NCBI GenBank assembly: GCA_947455805.1
Contig: CANGSN010000142.1
Coordinates: 1 to 7,369, forward strand
Source of the DNA: Planctomycetota bacterium
Lineage (GTDB): Bacteria > Planctomycetota > UBA1135 > UBA2386
Length of the DNA stretch: 7,369 nucleotides
Direction: 5' to 3'
The position numbers were made by a program, and so were the translations under genes. The notes under the pieces are model-generated. The model was not told where the DNA came from, did no database searches, and worked only from the letters and a program-made list of their open reading frames with translations. Every line of letters starts with the position of its first letter. Within the stretch, counting starts at the first letter, position 1. Below, piece by piece: positions 1-6,575 of this stretch.

Positions 1-78
1 GCGGTCGTGCCCCGACGGCGCAGCACAGGCTGCGGCGAACAGCAGCGGCAGGACGAAGGCTCGGCGGACGACGCGCAT
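1..78 (-). CDS. Putative lipoprotein, N-terminal fragment (cut by window edge)
   Basis: Only the first 26 codons lie in the window; the gene runs off the left edge. The ATG is at 76-78 on the minus strand. The peptide has a positive N-terminus (MRVVRR), a hydrophobic core (AFVLPLLFAAA) and a cysteine at residue 18 followed by Ala-Ala-Pro-Ser, which is the shape of a type II (Lsp) signal peptide. The mature protein would be lipid-anchored in the envelope. The lipobox FAAAC is acceptable but lacks the usual Leu at -3. The gene diverges from the haloperoxidase-like lipoprotein across 73 bases, so the two may share a control region. No Shine-Dalgarno site is visible at the proper distance. The mature domain is not seen, so no function can be given. 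Confidence 0.6.
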   Translation of the reverse strand, partial: MRVVRRAFVLPLLFAAACAAPSGHDR

Positions 79-151
79 CGGAGCCAAGCTAGTCGTGCCT
101 CCGCCCAACGTCACCTGGAGATCGCGCCGCCGCCGCGGTGGAATGCGCGCG

Positions 152-1669
152 ATGCGCCTGCCCTCGCCCACGCTGTCCCTGCTCCTCGCCCTCGGCGGCC
201 TCGCTGGCTGCACCGGCACCGGCCAAGGCCCCACCGTCGACAAGCCGCCAGAGTACGCCCGCACCGGCCAGCAACTGCTGCCCTACGCGCAGCAGAACTT
301 CGCCTACCGCTGGCTCGACGTGATGCAGGAAGCCGCGGCGCGCGACGTCGACCAGTTCGGCGCGCGGCCGACGGTGCTGTCGCGGCAGATGATGCTGTGG
401 GCGGTGGCGATGTTCGACGCGTGGGCCTGCTACGACGACAAGGCGGTCAGCACGCGCGCCGGCGGTGCGCTGCGGCGCCCGGCGAACGAGCGCACGCTGG
501 CGAACAAGAACACCGCGATCAGCTACGCCAGCTACCGCGCGCTGTGCGGCGCGTTCCCAGCGCAGGCGACGTTCCTGCGCGGCGAGATGCTGCGGCTCGG
601 CTTCGATCCCGACAACCTGTCGACCGACATCACGACGCCGGTCGGCCTCGGCAACGTCGCGGCGACCGCAGTGCTGCTGCACCGCGACAAGGACGGCAGC
701 AACCACGACGGCAAGGAGCCGGGCGGCAGTGGCCAGCCCTACAGCGACTACACCGGCTACCAGCCGATCAACCCGAAGGACGAGATCCGCGACCCCGATC
801 GCTGGCAGCCGATCGAGTTCACGCGGCCGGACGGCAGCAAGTTCACGCCGGGCTTCCTGACGCCGCACTGGTTCAAGATGAAGCCGTTCGCGCTCGAGTC
901 GGCCGCGCAGTTCCGCGCTGAACCGCCGCCGACGACGAAGAGCAACGACGCGCTGCTGCGCGAGCAGACCGACATCGTGCTGCGCATGAACCAGACGCTG
1001 AGCGACGAAGAGAAGGCGGTCGTCGAGTTCATGCGCGACGGCCCGCGCTCGACCGGGCAGAGCGGCCACTGGCTGCGCTTCGCCCAGGACGTGTCGCGGC
1101 GCGACGGCAACGACCTCGACCGCGACGTGAAGCTCTACTTCGCCGTCGCGGTGGCGGCGTTCGACGCGTTCCTGTCGTGCTGGGAGACGAAGCGCTTCTA
1201 CGACACGTCGCGGCCGTGGACGCTGGTGCGCCACTACTACAAGGGGCAGACGGTGAAGGGCTGGGCGGGGCCGAAGGGCGGCGTCGTCGACCTGCCGGCC
1301 GAGCAGTGGCATCCGTACTCGCCGTACGTGTTCATCACGCCGCCGTTCCCCGGCTACACCAGCGGCCACGCGACGGTCAGCGGCGCCTGCGCGAAGGTGC
1401 TCGAACTGTTCACCGGCAGCGACGTCTACGGCGCCAAGGAGGTGCGGCGCTGCTGCATCCTGACCGAGGAAGTGCCCGGCGACAACGCGACGCTCGACCT
1501 GCCGACGTTCTCGGCGACCGCGGAGATGGCGGCACGTTCGCGCGCGATGGGCGGCTACCACATCCCGATCGACAACGACGTCGGCCTGCGCATCGGCCGC
1601 GAGCTGGCGACCTGGAGCTGGCCGAAGTACCAGCAGTACTTCGACGGCACCGCGACCGTGCGCCCGTGA
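152..1669 (+). CDS. Vanadium-dependent haloperoxidase-family (PAP2-like) lipoprotein
   Basis: A 505-residue protein of the vanadium haloperoxidase / acid phosphatase superfamily. Members of the peroxidase branch use bound vanadate and H2O2 to oxidise halides to hypohalous acids; phosphatase relatives use the same pocket to hydrolyse phosphate esters. All three signature blocks are present: K347-x6-R354-P355, S404-G405-H406, and S463-R464-x5-H470-x3-D474. By comparison with the fungal (Curvularia) chloroperoxidase, K347, R354, S404, G405 and R464 would hold the oxyanion, H470 would bind vanadium and H406 would be the acid-base histidine. W344 and F399 also match fungal Trp350 and Phe397 in spacing. 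The N-terminus is a signal peptide with a perfect lipobox, LAG-C20, so the enzyme should be anchored in the envelope and face outward. The ATG at 152 was chosen because GGTGGA lies 9 bases upstream; the ATG at 143 and the GTG at 95 only add an Arg-rich leader. The gene overlaps the next one by four bases. The family call is strong; peroxidase versus phosphatase activity is inferred. Confidence 0.85.
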   Translation: MRLPSPTLSLLLALGGLAGCTGTGQGPTVDKPPEYARTGQQLLPYAQQNFAYRWLDVMQEAAARDVDQFGARPTVLSRQMMLWAVAMFDAWACYDDKAVSTRAGGALRRPANERTLANKNTAISYASYRALCGAFPAQATFLRGEMLRLGFDPDNLSTDITTPVGLGNVAATAVLLHRDKDGSNHDGKEPGGSGQPYSDYTGYQPINPKDEIRDPDRWQPIEFTRPDGSKFTPGFLTPHWFKMKPFALESAAQFRAEPPPTTKSNDALLREQTDIVLRMNQTLSDEEKAVVEFMRDGPRSTGQSGHWLRFAQDVSRRDGNDLDRDVKLYFAVAVAAFDAFLSCWETKRFYDTSRPWTLVRHYYKGQTVKGWAGPKGGVVDLPAEQWHPYSPYVFITPPFPGYTSGHATVSGACAKVLELFTGSDVYGAKEVRRCCILTEEVPGDNATLDLPTFSATAEMAARSRAMGGYHIPIDNDVGLRIGRELATWSWPKYQQYFDGTATVRP

Positions 1670-2604
1670 GCGTCGCCACGACCACGACCGAGCCGTGCCC
1701 GGTGTGCACGGGCAGTACGTTCGCGCCCGCCTACGCGGCGGTCGGCCACACGTTCGAACGCTGTCGCGATTGCGGGCTCGTGCGCATGGCGGATGCGCCG
1801 GCCCCGAACGGCCTCGCCGACTTCTACGCCGCCGACCGCGCGTCGGCGACCACGGCCGAACAGGACCACGCCGCCAACCTCGCGCGCTTCGCGACGATCC
1901 TCGCCGCCATCGAGCGCATCCGCCGGCCCGGTCGCTTCCTCGACGTCGGCTGCTCGATCGGCACCTCGCTGCTGGTCGCGCAGCAGCGCGGCTGGCAGGC
2001 GATGGGCCTCGAACCGGCGGCCGCCGCGGTCGCACACGCGCGCCAACAGTTCGGCGTCGACGTGCGGCAGGGCACGCTGGCGACCGCGGGCCTGGCGAAG
2101 GGCAGCGTCGACGCGGTGCTGATGCACCACACGCTCGAGCACGTGCCGGCACCCGACCGCGTGCTGGCCGAGGTGTTCGACGTGCTGGCGCCCGGCGGCG
2201 TGATGTACCAGTCGCTGCCGAACCACGGCTCGTGGAAGAGCCGCCTGCTGCGCGAACACTTCGGCTACGGCATCACCGACGAGCACCTGTGGCACTTCTC
2301 GACGCGCACGCTGCGGCGACTGGTCGAGCGCACCGGCTTCCGCGTGCAGAGCGTGGCGACGTGGAGCTACCGGCAGGATCCGCGGCTGCTGTGGGATCTG
2401 TGCGGGCGCTTCGGCAAGCGCGCGTGGCTCGAACGCAAGGCGGGCGTGCCTGCGGGTCAGTCGATGGACGTGGCCACCTACATCGCGTTCCTCGGCCGCG
2501 CGAAGTGGGCGCACTTCGTCTGCAATCGGCTCTGGCCGCAGCGCCTGTGCCGCTGGCTCGGCGGCGGCGAGGACCTGCACCTGATTGCGCAGAAGCCGGC
2601 GTGA
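1666..2604 (+). CDS. Class I SAM-dependent methyltransferase with N-terminal zinc ribbon
   Basis: A 312-residue protein. Residues 11-36 form a zinc-ribbon-like knuckle (C11-P-V-C14 and C33-R-D-C36-G-L), which often precedes methyltransferase domains acting on sugars or other small molecules in cell-surface and secondary-metabolite clusters. The Rossmann methyltransferase domain follows: motif I FLDVGCSIG (91-99) for SAM binding, the acidic end of strand 2 at E116 (GLEP), then LEHV (157-160) and LAPGG (174-178). This is the Methyltransf_23/11 type. The C-terminal ~90 residues are basic and rich in Trp. The start is the GTG at 1666, which overlaps the TGA of the haloperoxidase gene; no Shine-Dalgarno site precedes it, so translation probably depends on coupling to the upstream gene. 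Starting further downstream would lose the cysteines. A small GC-rich hairpin follows the stop at once. The substrate is unknown. No transmembrane segment is seen, so the enzyme is probably cytoplasmic, unlike its exported partner. Confidence 0.88.
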   Translation: MSVATTTTEPCPVCTGSTFAPAYAAVGHTFERCRDCGLVRMADAPAPNGLADFYAADRASATTAEQDHAANLARFATILAAIERIRRPGRFLDVGCSIGTSLLVAQQRGWQAMGLEPAAAAVAHARQQFGVDVRQGTLATAGLAKGSVDAVLMHHTLEHVPAPDRVLAEVFDVLAPGGVMYQSLPNHGSWKSRLLREHFGYGITDEHLWHFSTRTLRRLVERTGFRVQSVATWSYRQDPRLLWDLCGRFGKRAWLERKAGVPAGQSMDVATYIAFLGRAKWAHFVCNRLWPQRLCRWLGGGEDLHLIAQKPA

Positions 2605-2609
2605 TCGCC

Positions 2610-2627
2610 GGCGGGCCTCAGCCCGCC
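2610..2627. terminator. GC hairpin between convergent genes, possible bidirectional terminator
   Basis: GGCGGGC (2610-2616) and GCCCGCC (2621-2627) form a perfect 7-bp stem with the tetraloop CTCA. It starts six bases after the methyltransferase stop and holds the stop codon of the convergent DUF3817 gene in its loop. There is no T-tract on either side, so it is not a classical intrinsic terminator. It may still cause pausing or protect 3' ends. Confidence 0.4.
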
Positions 2628-2932
2628 TTCGGCGACGGCGGTGGCGACGACGCGATCCATGCGCGCACCTTGCCGTCGAGGAAGAACGGCACGACCGGCA
2701 GCAGCGACGCCAGCAGCACGACCAGCACCCGCGTGAGCGGCCAGCCGCGGTTCACACGCGCCTCGATCGCCAGCCACGACAGCAGCAGGAACAGCACGCC
2801 GTGCACCATGCCGGGAATGCGGATGGCGCCGGCCTGGCCATAGCCGTACTTCAGCACCATCGCCCCGCCGAGCACGAGGTAGCTCACCGCTTCGGCCAAC
2901 GCCGCCCACCGCAGGGCTCGCAACGAATCCAT
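2618..2932 (-). CDS. DUF3817 family small integral membrane protein
   Basis: A 104-residue hydrophobic protein with three predicted membrane helices at about 7-27, 37-57 and 66-84. The pattern AEAVSYLVL...MVLKYG...IPGMVHGVLFLLLSW matches the DUF3817 family: Glu-x2-Ser in helix 1, a Lys-Tyr-Gly turn, then Gly-x2-His-Gly at the start of helix 2. Family members are about 90-110 residues, which supports the ATG at 2930-2932. An upstream in-frame TTG at 3064 would add 44 non-hydrophobic residues with no family support. No Shine-Dalgarno site is seen. The gene lies downstream of the glycosyltransferase on the same strand, but a strong terminator stands between them, so it probably has its own promoter in 2933-3060. 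The molecular function of the family is unknown. The tail SSPPPSPKAG is low-complexity and probably disordered. Confidence 0.82.
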   Translation of the reverse strand: MDSLRALRWAALAEAVSYLVLGGAMVLKYGYGQAGAIRIPGMVHGVLFLLLSWLAIEARVNRGWPLTRVLVVLLASLLPVVPFFLDGKVRAWIASSPPPSPKAG

Positions 2933-3062
2933 GCGCGCATGGTGGGCCAAGGTCTCGCGCGCGGCAACCGCGAGCTGGCGGGCGAGGTGGCCGTCGTGCA
3001 GACGCCGCAGCGGGGCCGACGGCGTCGACTCGCGATCGATGGCCCCCGCGTTGCGGCGTCGC

Positions 3063-3105
3063 AAAAAGACCTGAGCCAGGTCGCCCCGCGGGCGAGCTGG
3101 CTCAG
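3063..3105 (-). terminator. Intrinsic terminator of the glycosyltransferase gene
   Basis: CTGAGCCAG (3071-3079) pairs perfectly with CTGGCTCAG (3097-3105), and the inner arms TCGCCC (3081-3086) and GGGCGA (3090-3095) add six more pairs. The single interruption is a G-G mismatch (3080/3096), and the loop is CGC. Read on the minus strand, the stem is followed by GTCTTTTTGC, with the T-run at 3063-3067. This is a textbook Rho-independent terminator for minus-strand transcription. The glycosyltransferase stop codon (TGA, 3102-3104) lies inside the stem. There is no matching T-tract in the plus direction. Confidence 0.85.
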
Positions 3106-4610
3106 AGCCGATCGTGCAGACGATGCAAGCGCACGCCGTGGCGATCGGCGAGCAGTTCGCCGTGCGCCGCGAGCCAGCGCTCGACCTCGGGCGAGTTCTT
3201 GCCCGGAGCCATGTCGCACACGACGCGTCCGCCGCGACCGTGCAGTTCGGTCAGCCTGGCGACGTCCAGCTCGTCTTGGTGCAGCGCCCAGCCGCGCAAC
3301 CGCGACTGGTAGAAGAACCGCGGATCCTCGAAGTTCGTGCGCCGCTGCCAGGTGGCATCGAACGGCGCCTTGTCGCCGCGCACGATCGCCAGCGGGGCCG
3401 GGCCGCCGCCCTGCGGCCGCACCGACGCGGCCAGTTCGACCAGCGGCGTGCTCAACGTCCCGTTGCGCCAGCTGCGTTCGCTGAGCAGGCGCCAGCCACC
3501 GTGCGCGGCGACGGCCACCAGCAGCACGGCCCACAACCAGCGCGACGCGCCGGCGGCGGGCCATGCGCGACCGAGGCACCACGCACCGGCGAACGCGGCG
3601 AACGCGTGGTAGTGCGGGCCGATGCCGTGGTGGTAGCTGTAGCGCAGCGACAGCAGCAGCCCGAGCGCCACCGCCGTGAGCAGCACGAGGTCGGCGCGAT
3701 CGAGGCGCTTCCGGACGCCGAGGAACAGCAGCGCCGCACCCGCCAGCAGCGAGAAGCCGTGCTGTACCGTCGTCCACGCCAGGTTCGCATAGACCTTCGG
3801 CGACAGCAGCTGCTGCGCAGCCGGGAACTTCGTGTCGCCGGCGGTGACGCCGAACGACAGCCCGGTCGCTTCGTACAGGTTCTTGCCGTGCACGAGCCAG
3901 GCCCCGACGGTGCCGACGATCACGACGAACGCGAGCCACAGCCGCCAGTCGCGCAGGCGCGCCGGCGCCAGCAACGCGGCCCAGCCGAACATCACCGCGC
4001 CGAGCTGCAGCGCCGGCGGCTTCTGCAGACCGGCCGCGGTCAGCGCCAGCGCCGACAAGGCCAGCGCGAGTCCACTGCCAGTGGCGAGGTAGCGCACGAA
4101 CGGCGCCAGCGACAGCACGCCGAGCGCGAAGCTGAGTGCGTCGGGCATGACGCGCGTCGCCATCAGCGCGGCACTGCCGGTCGCCAGGAACGCCAGCGCG
4201 CCGACGAGCCCGGCGGCCGGACCGCTGCGCAGCTCGAGCAGGCGCTGCAGCGCGATCGCACCCGCCATCACCGCCAGCAGCGCGATCAGGCGGCCGGGCC
4301 ATTCGGCGTCGAGGTCGCCGAGCCCGGCCAGCGACGTCGCGATCATCAGCTGGTAGAGCGGGAACTCGCACTCGACGTAGCCCGCGGTGTCACCGCGCCA
4401 GTCGACGCGCGGGTGCAGGGGATCGAAGCCGTCGAGCAGGAAGTTGCGCGCGATCGACTGCGTGTCGCACTCGCGCCACGAGTAGCCGATGCCGTGCGGC
4501 ACCAGGAACCACGTCGCCAACGCGAACACGACGACGGCGACGAACGTCCACCGCCGGCAGGTGCGCACGGCCTGTGGATCCCACGGGCGCGGCGAGAGCC
4601 ACGCTGGCAT
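3102..4610 (-). CDS. GT-C glycosyltransferase, family 39 / ArnT-like membrane protein
   Basis: A 502-residue polytopic membrane protein. About eleven hydrophobic segments run from residue 21 (RWTFVAVVVFALATWFLV) to about 375, followed by a soluble C-terminal region of about 115 residues. The first long periplasmic loop after helix 1 has W45-R-E-C-D49-T-Q-S, then further acidic and aromatic residues leading to E82-F-P-L-Y86. This is where GT-C enzymes of the PMT_2 / family 39 type carry their catalytic acid. Such enzymes move a sugar from a polyprenyl-phosphate donor onto a lipid or protein acceptor on the outer face of the inner membrane. The ATG at 4608-4610 was preferred. A GTG at 4646 would add 12 residues (MSPAPAPATNAP) with several T-ending codons that are unlike the rest of the gene. 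Neither start has a clear Shine-Dalgarno site. Donor and acceptor cannot be read from the sequence, and no other glycan gene is adjacent apart from the methyltransferase beyond the DUF3817 gene. Confidence 0.8.
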   Translation of the reverse strand: MPAWLSPRPWDPQAVRTCRRWTFVAVVVFALATWFLVPHGIGYSWRECDTQSIARNFLLDGFDPLHPRVDWRGDTAGYVECEFPLYQLMIATSLAGLGDLDAEWPGRLIALLAVMAGAIALQRLLELRSGPAAGLVGALAFLATGSAALMATRVMPDALSFALGVLSLAPFVRYLATGSGLALALSALALTAAGLQKPPALQLGAVMFGWAALLAPARLRDWRLWLAFVVIVGTVGAWLVHGKNLYEATGLSFGVTAGDTKFPAAQQLLSPKVYANLAWTTVQHGFSLLAGAALLFLGVRKRLDRADLVLLTAVALGLLLSLRYSYHHGIGPHYHAFAAFAGAWCLGRAWPAAGASRWLWAVLLVAVAAHGGWRLLSERSWRNGTLSTPLVELAASVRPQGGGPAPLAIVRGDKAPFDATWQRRTNFEDPRFFYQSRLRGWALHQDELDVARLTELHGRGGRVVCDMAPGKNSPEVERWLAAHGELLADRHGVRLHRLHDRL

Positions 4611-4844
4611 GGGCGCATTCGTAGCGGGGGCGGGGGCAGGCGACACAGGCGATGCGGCGAGGAACGACGAGGGCGCAGCCTAGCGGCCGGCCGCGTTGGA
4701 CGAAGCCGCGTTCCGCAAGGTTCCTGTCGCGTCGCGACTCTTCACGGAAGCGCGCCGCCAGGCAGCCTCGATCGCCGCGCTCCGCGCGCGCTTCGTCCTC
4801 GTCGCGAACGCGCTGGCGCCGATGCCAACGTGTTCACCGCCTTT
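4611..4844. other. Intergenic region without a convincing gene
   Basis: A 234-base gap between two minus-strand genes. It holds the presumed promoter and leader of the glycosyltransferase and the 3' region of the chemoreceptor gene. The only clear structure is a 12-base perfect palindrome, GCGGCCGGCCGC (4683-4694). No intrinsic terminator with a T-tract follows the chemoreceptor stop; the minus strand instead reads AAAAGGCGG just after the stop. The plus strand is open from 4696 into the antisense of the chemoreceptor, but this stretch has no recognisable protein features. Confidence 0.5.
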
Positions 4845-6575
4845 TCACGACTCCTGCTTCGCCTGCTCTTCGGCGATGCGGGCCACCGCCGAACGGTCGA
4901 CCTTGAAGGTCTCGACCATCTGCAGCAGCCGCGCCATGCGCCCTGAACTCTGCTCCGCCGTCACCGCCAGTTCTTCGGCGCTGGCCGCATTGTCCTGCGT
5001 CGTCTGGCTGAGGCCGGTGACGCCCTTGGACACCTGGTCGACGCTCTCGCGTTGGCCCGATGCCGTCGCCGCGACCTCGTTGAGCGACGTCGCCACCTGC
5101 GTCGTCTGCGCGTCGATCTGGCCGAGCACCTTGGTGACCTCGCCGGCGATGCGCGCGCCGTTCTCGGCGCGGCGGCACGCTTCCTCGATCAGCTGCCGCG
5201 TCTCGGTCGCCGCGGTGGCGCTGCGCTGCGCCAGGTTGCGCACTTCTTCGGCGACGACCGCGAAGCCCTTGCCCGCTTCGCCGGCGCGCGCCGCTTCGAC
5301 CGCCGCGTTCAGCGCCAGCAGATTGGTCTGGAACGACACGTCCTGGATCACCGAGACGATGCGCGTCACGGTGTTGCTCGACTCCTGGATCGCCGCCATC
5401 GCCTGGTCGAGGCGCACGACCTCCTGGTTGCCGCGCCCCGCCGATTCCTTGGCCTGGTTCGCCGCCGAAGCAGCCTCCTCGCTGGCCTTCGCCGCGCGCT
5501 CCGCCTGGCTGGTGATCTCCTCGAGCGCGGCGTTGATCTCCTGGATCGTCGCCGCGTTCTGCGAAGCGCCGTGGGCGAGGCGCTGCGACTCCTTCGAGAT
5601 CATGCGCGAAGCGCTGTCGACGTCGCCCGACATCACGACGACGTGCGCGATGGTGTCGTGGATGCGCGCCGCGAAGCGATCGAACATGCCCGCGGCCTGG
5701 CCGACCTCGTCGGCGCGTGCGAGCCCGATGCGGCGCGTCAGGTCGCCATCGCCTTCGGCGATGTCGCGCATCGAACCGGCCAGCTGCCGCAGCGGGTCGC
5801 GCAGCGAACGCCGCAGCATCAGCCAGAACGCACCGAGGCCGATCGCCAGCACGGGCAGGCCGAGCAGCAGCCCCTGGCCGAGGAACGACGCGATGTGCTC
5901 GTCGCAGTGGGCCAGCGGCAGCACGAGCTCGTAGGCACCGTGCACGTCCCCGTCCTTCCAGCCTTCCATGCGGAAGCCGGCGATGTCACGACCGTCGCCG
6001 GTCGGGCTGGTGCTCGGCTCGCCGTGGCACGCAAGGCAGCTGGCATCCAGCCGGATCGCGCGCAGGTAGTGCAGGTTGTTGTTCGCCGTGTCGACGCGCG
6101 ACAACGAATCGCTGCCGCCGGCCTGCACCTGCGCCGTCAGTTCGGTGAGCAGGGACGCGCGGAAGACGCCGTTGCCGGTGTCGTTGCGCGGGTCGTTGTC
6201 CTTGTTGCGCGCGTCGAAGGCCGTGATGCGGAAGTCGATGCCTTCGCGCTTCGCCGCTTCCTTGGCCGAGGCCCAGCCGGCGACCACGGGAATCGCCTCG
6301 TAGAGCTTCGCCTTGGCGTAGCCTTCGCCACTGGCGACCTTCTGGCGCAACTCGGCGACCAACTCCTCGGTCTTGAAGACGCCGCTCTTGTGCAGCGCCG
6401 AGACATGGTTCTTCGCTGCATCGGCGACCGCGGTGAACGCCGCCGCCTTCTCGACCATCAACTGCTCGGCACCGGCACGATAGCTCCGCGTACTGTTCCA
6501 CAGCAGCACCGCGCTGACCGTGACCAGGACCAGAATTGCTGCGAGCAGCACCCGCGAACTCAAGCTGTTCCTCAT
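4845..6575 (-). CDS. Methyl-accepting chemotaxis protein with Tll0287-like (DUF3365) c-heme sensor
   Basis: A 576-residue transmembrane chemoreceptor. In order: helix 1 (about 8-27), an extracytoplasmic sensor (about 33-225), helix 2 (about 233-255), HAMP (about 256-310, with P261 and the D289-E290-x-G292 signature), and a long cytoplasmic signalling coiled coil. Its hairpin tip (about 405-452) has the conserved core QTNLLALNAAVEAARAGE and GFAVVAEEVRNLAQRS, which bind CheA/CheW. The sensor resembles the DUF3365 / Tll0287-like fold and has C180-L-A-C183-H184, a c-type heme attachment motif. It should therefore bind heme covalently and sense redox state or a diatomic gas in the periplasm. H223 and H227, near the membrane, are candidate second ligands. 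The helical region has many Glu/Gln/Ala repeats suited to methylation, but the C-terminus (AKQES) lacks a CheR/CheB-tethering pentapeptide. The start is an ATG with no Shine-Dalgarno site. No che genes are in the window. The domain layout is clear; the ligand is inferred. Confidence 0.92.
   Translation of the reverse strand: MRNSLSSRVLLAAILVLVTVSAVLLWNSTRSYRAGAEQLMVEKAAAFTAVADAAKNHVSALHKSGVFKTEELVAELRQKVASGEGYAKAKLYEAIPVVAGWASAKEAAKREGIDFRITAFDARNKDNDPRNDTGNGVFRASLLTELTAQVQAGGSDSLSRVDTANNNLHYLRAIRLDASCLACHGEPSTSPTGDGRDIAGFRMEGWKDGDVHGAYELVLPLAHCDEHIASFLGQGLLLGLPVLAIGLGAFWLMLRRSLRDPLRQLAGSMRDIAEGDGDLTRRIGLARADEVGQAAGMFDRFAARIHDTIAHVVVMSGDVDSASRMISKESQRLAHGASQNAATIQEINAALEEITSQAERAAKASEEAASAANQAKESAGRGNQEVVRLDQAMAAIQESSNTVTRIVSVIQDVSFQTNLLALNAAVEAARAGEAGKGFAVVAEEVRNLAQRSATAATETRQLIEEACRRAENGARIAGEVTKVLGQIDAQTTQVATSLNEVAATASGQRESVDQVSKGVTGLSQTTQDNAASAEELAVTAEQSSGRMARLLQMVETFKVDRSAVARIAEEQAKQES

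Noticed and set aside
95..151. Earlier starts for the haloperoxidase gene (GTG at 95, ATG at 143)
   Set aside because: They put an Arg-rich leader before the signal peptide. Only the ATG at 152 has a Shine-Dalgarno-like site at normal spacing. The ATG at 143 is only three residues longer and remains possible.
89..2152. A 687-codon open frame on the minus strand opposite the haloperoxidase and methyltransferase
   Set aside because: Its product is Arg/Ala/Val-rich with no domain pattern, and both plus-strand genes have complete catalytic motifs. Long antisense frames are expected when third positions are nearly all G or C.
2933..3064. TTG start at 3064 for the DUF3817 gene
   Set aside because: It would double the non-membrane part with no family support and begin right after the terminator T-run of the upstream gene.
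2884..4371. A 495-codon minus-strand frame overlapping the glycosyltransferase
   Set aside because: It reads through the intrinsic terminator and gives an Arg/Ala-rich product, while the other frame gives clear membrane helices.
4611..4646. GTG start at 4646 for the glycosyltransferase
   Set aside because: The 12 extra codons have a third-position pattern unlike the gene and add only a Pro/Ala-rich tail. It is not excluded.
4683..4694. 12-base perfect palindrome as an operator or recombination site
   Set aside because: It is built only of GC dinucleotide-like steps, which arise easily at this base composition, and it has no partner copy in the window.
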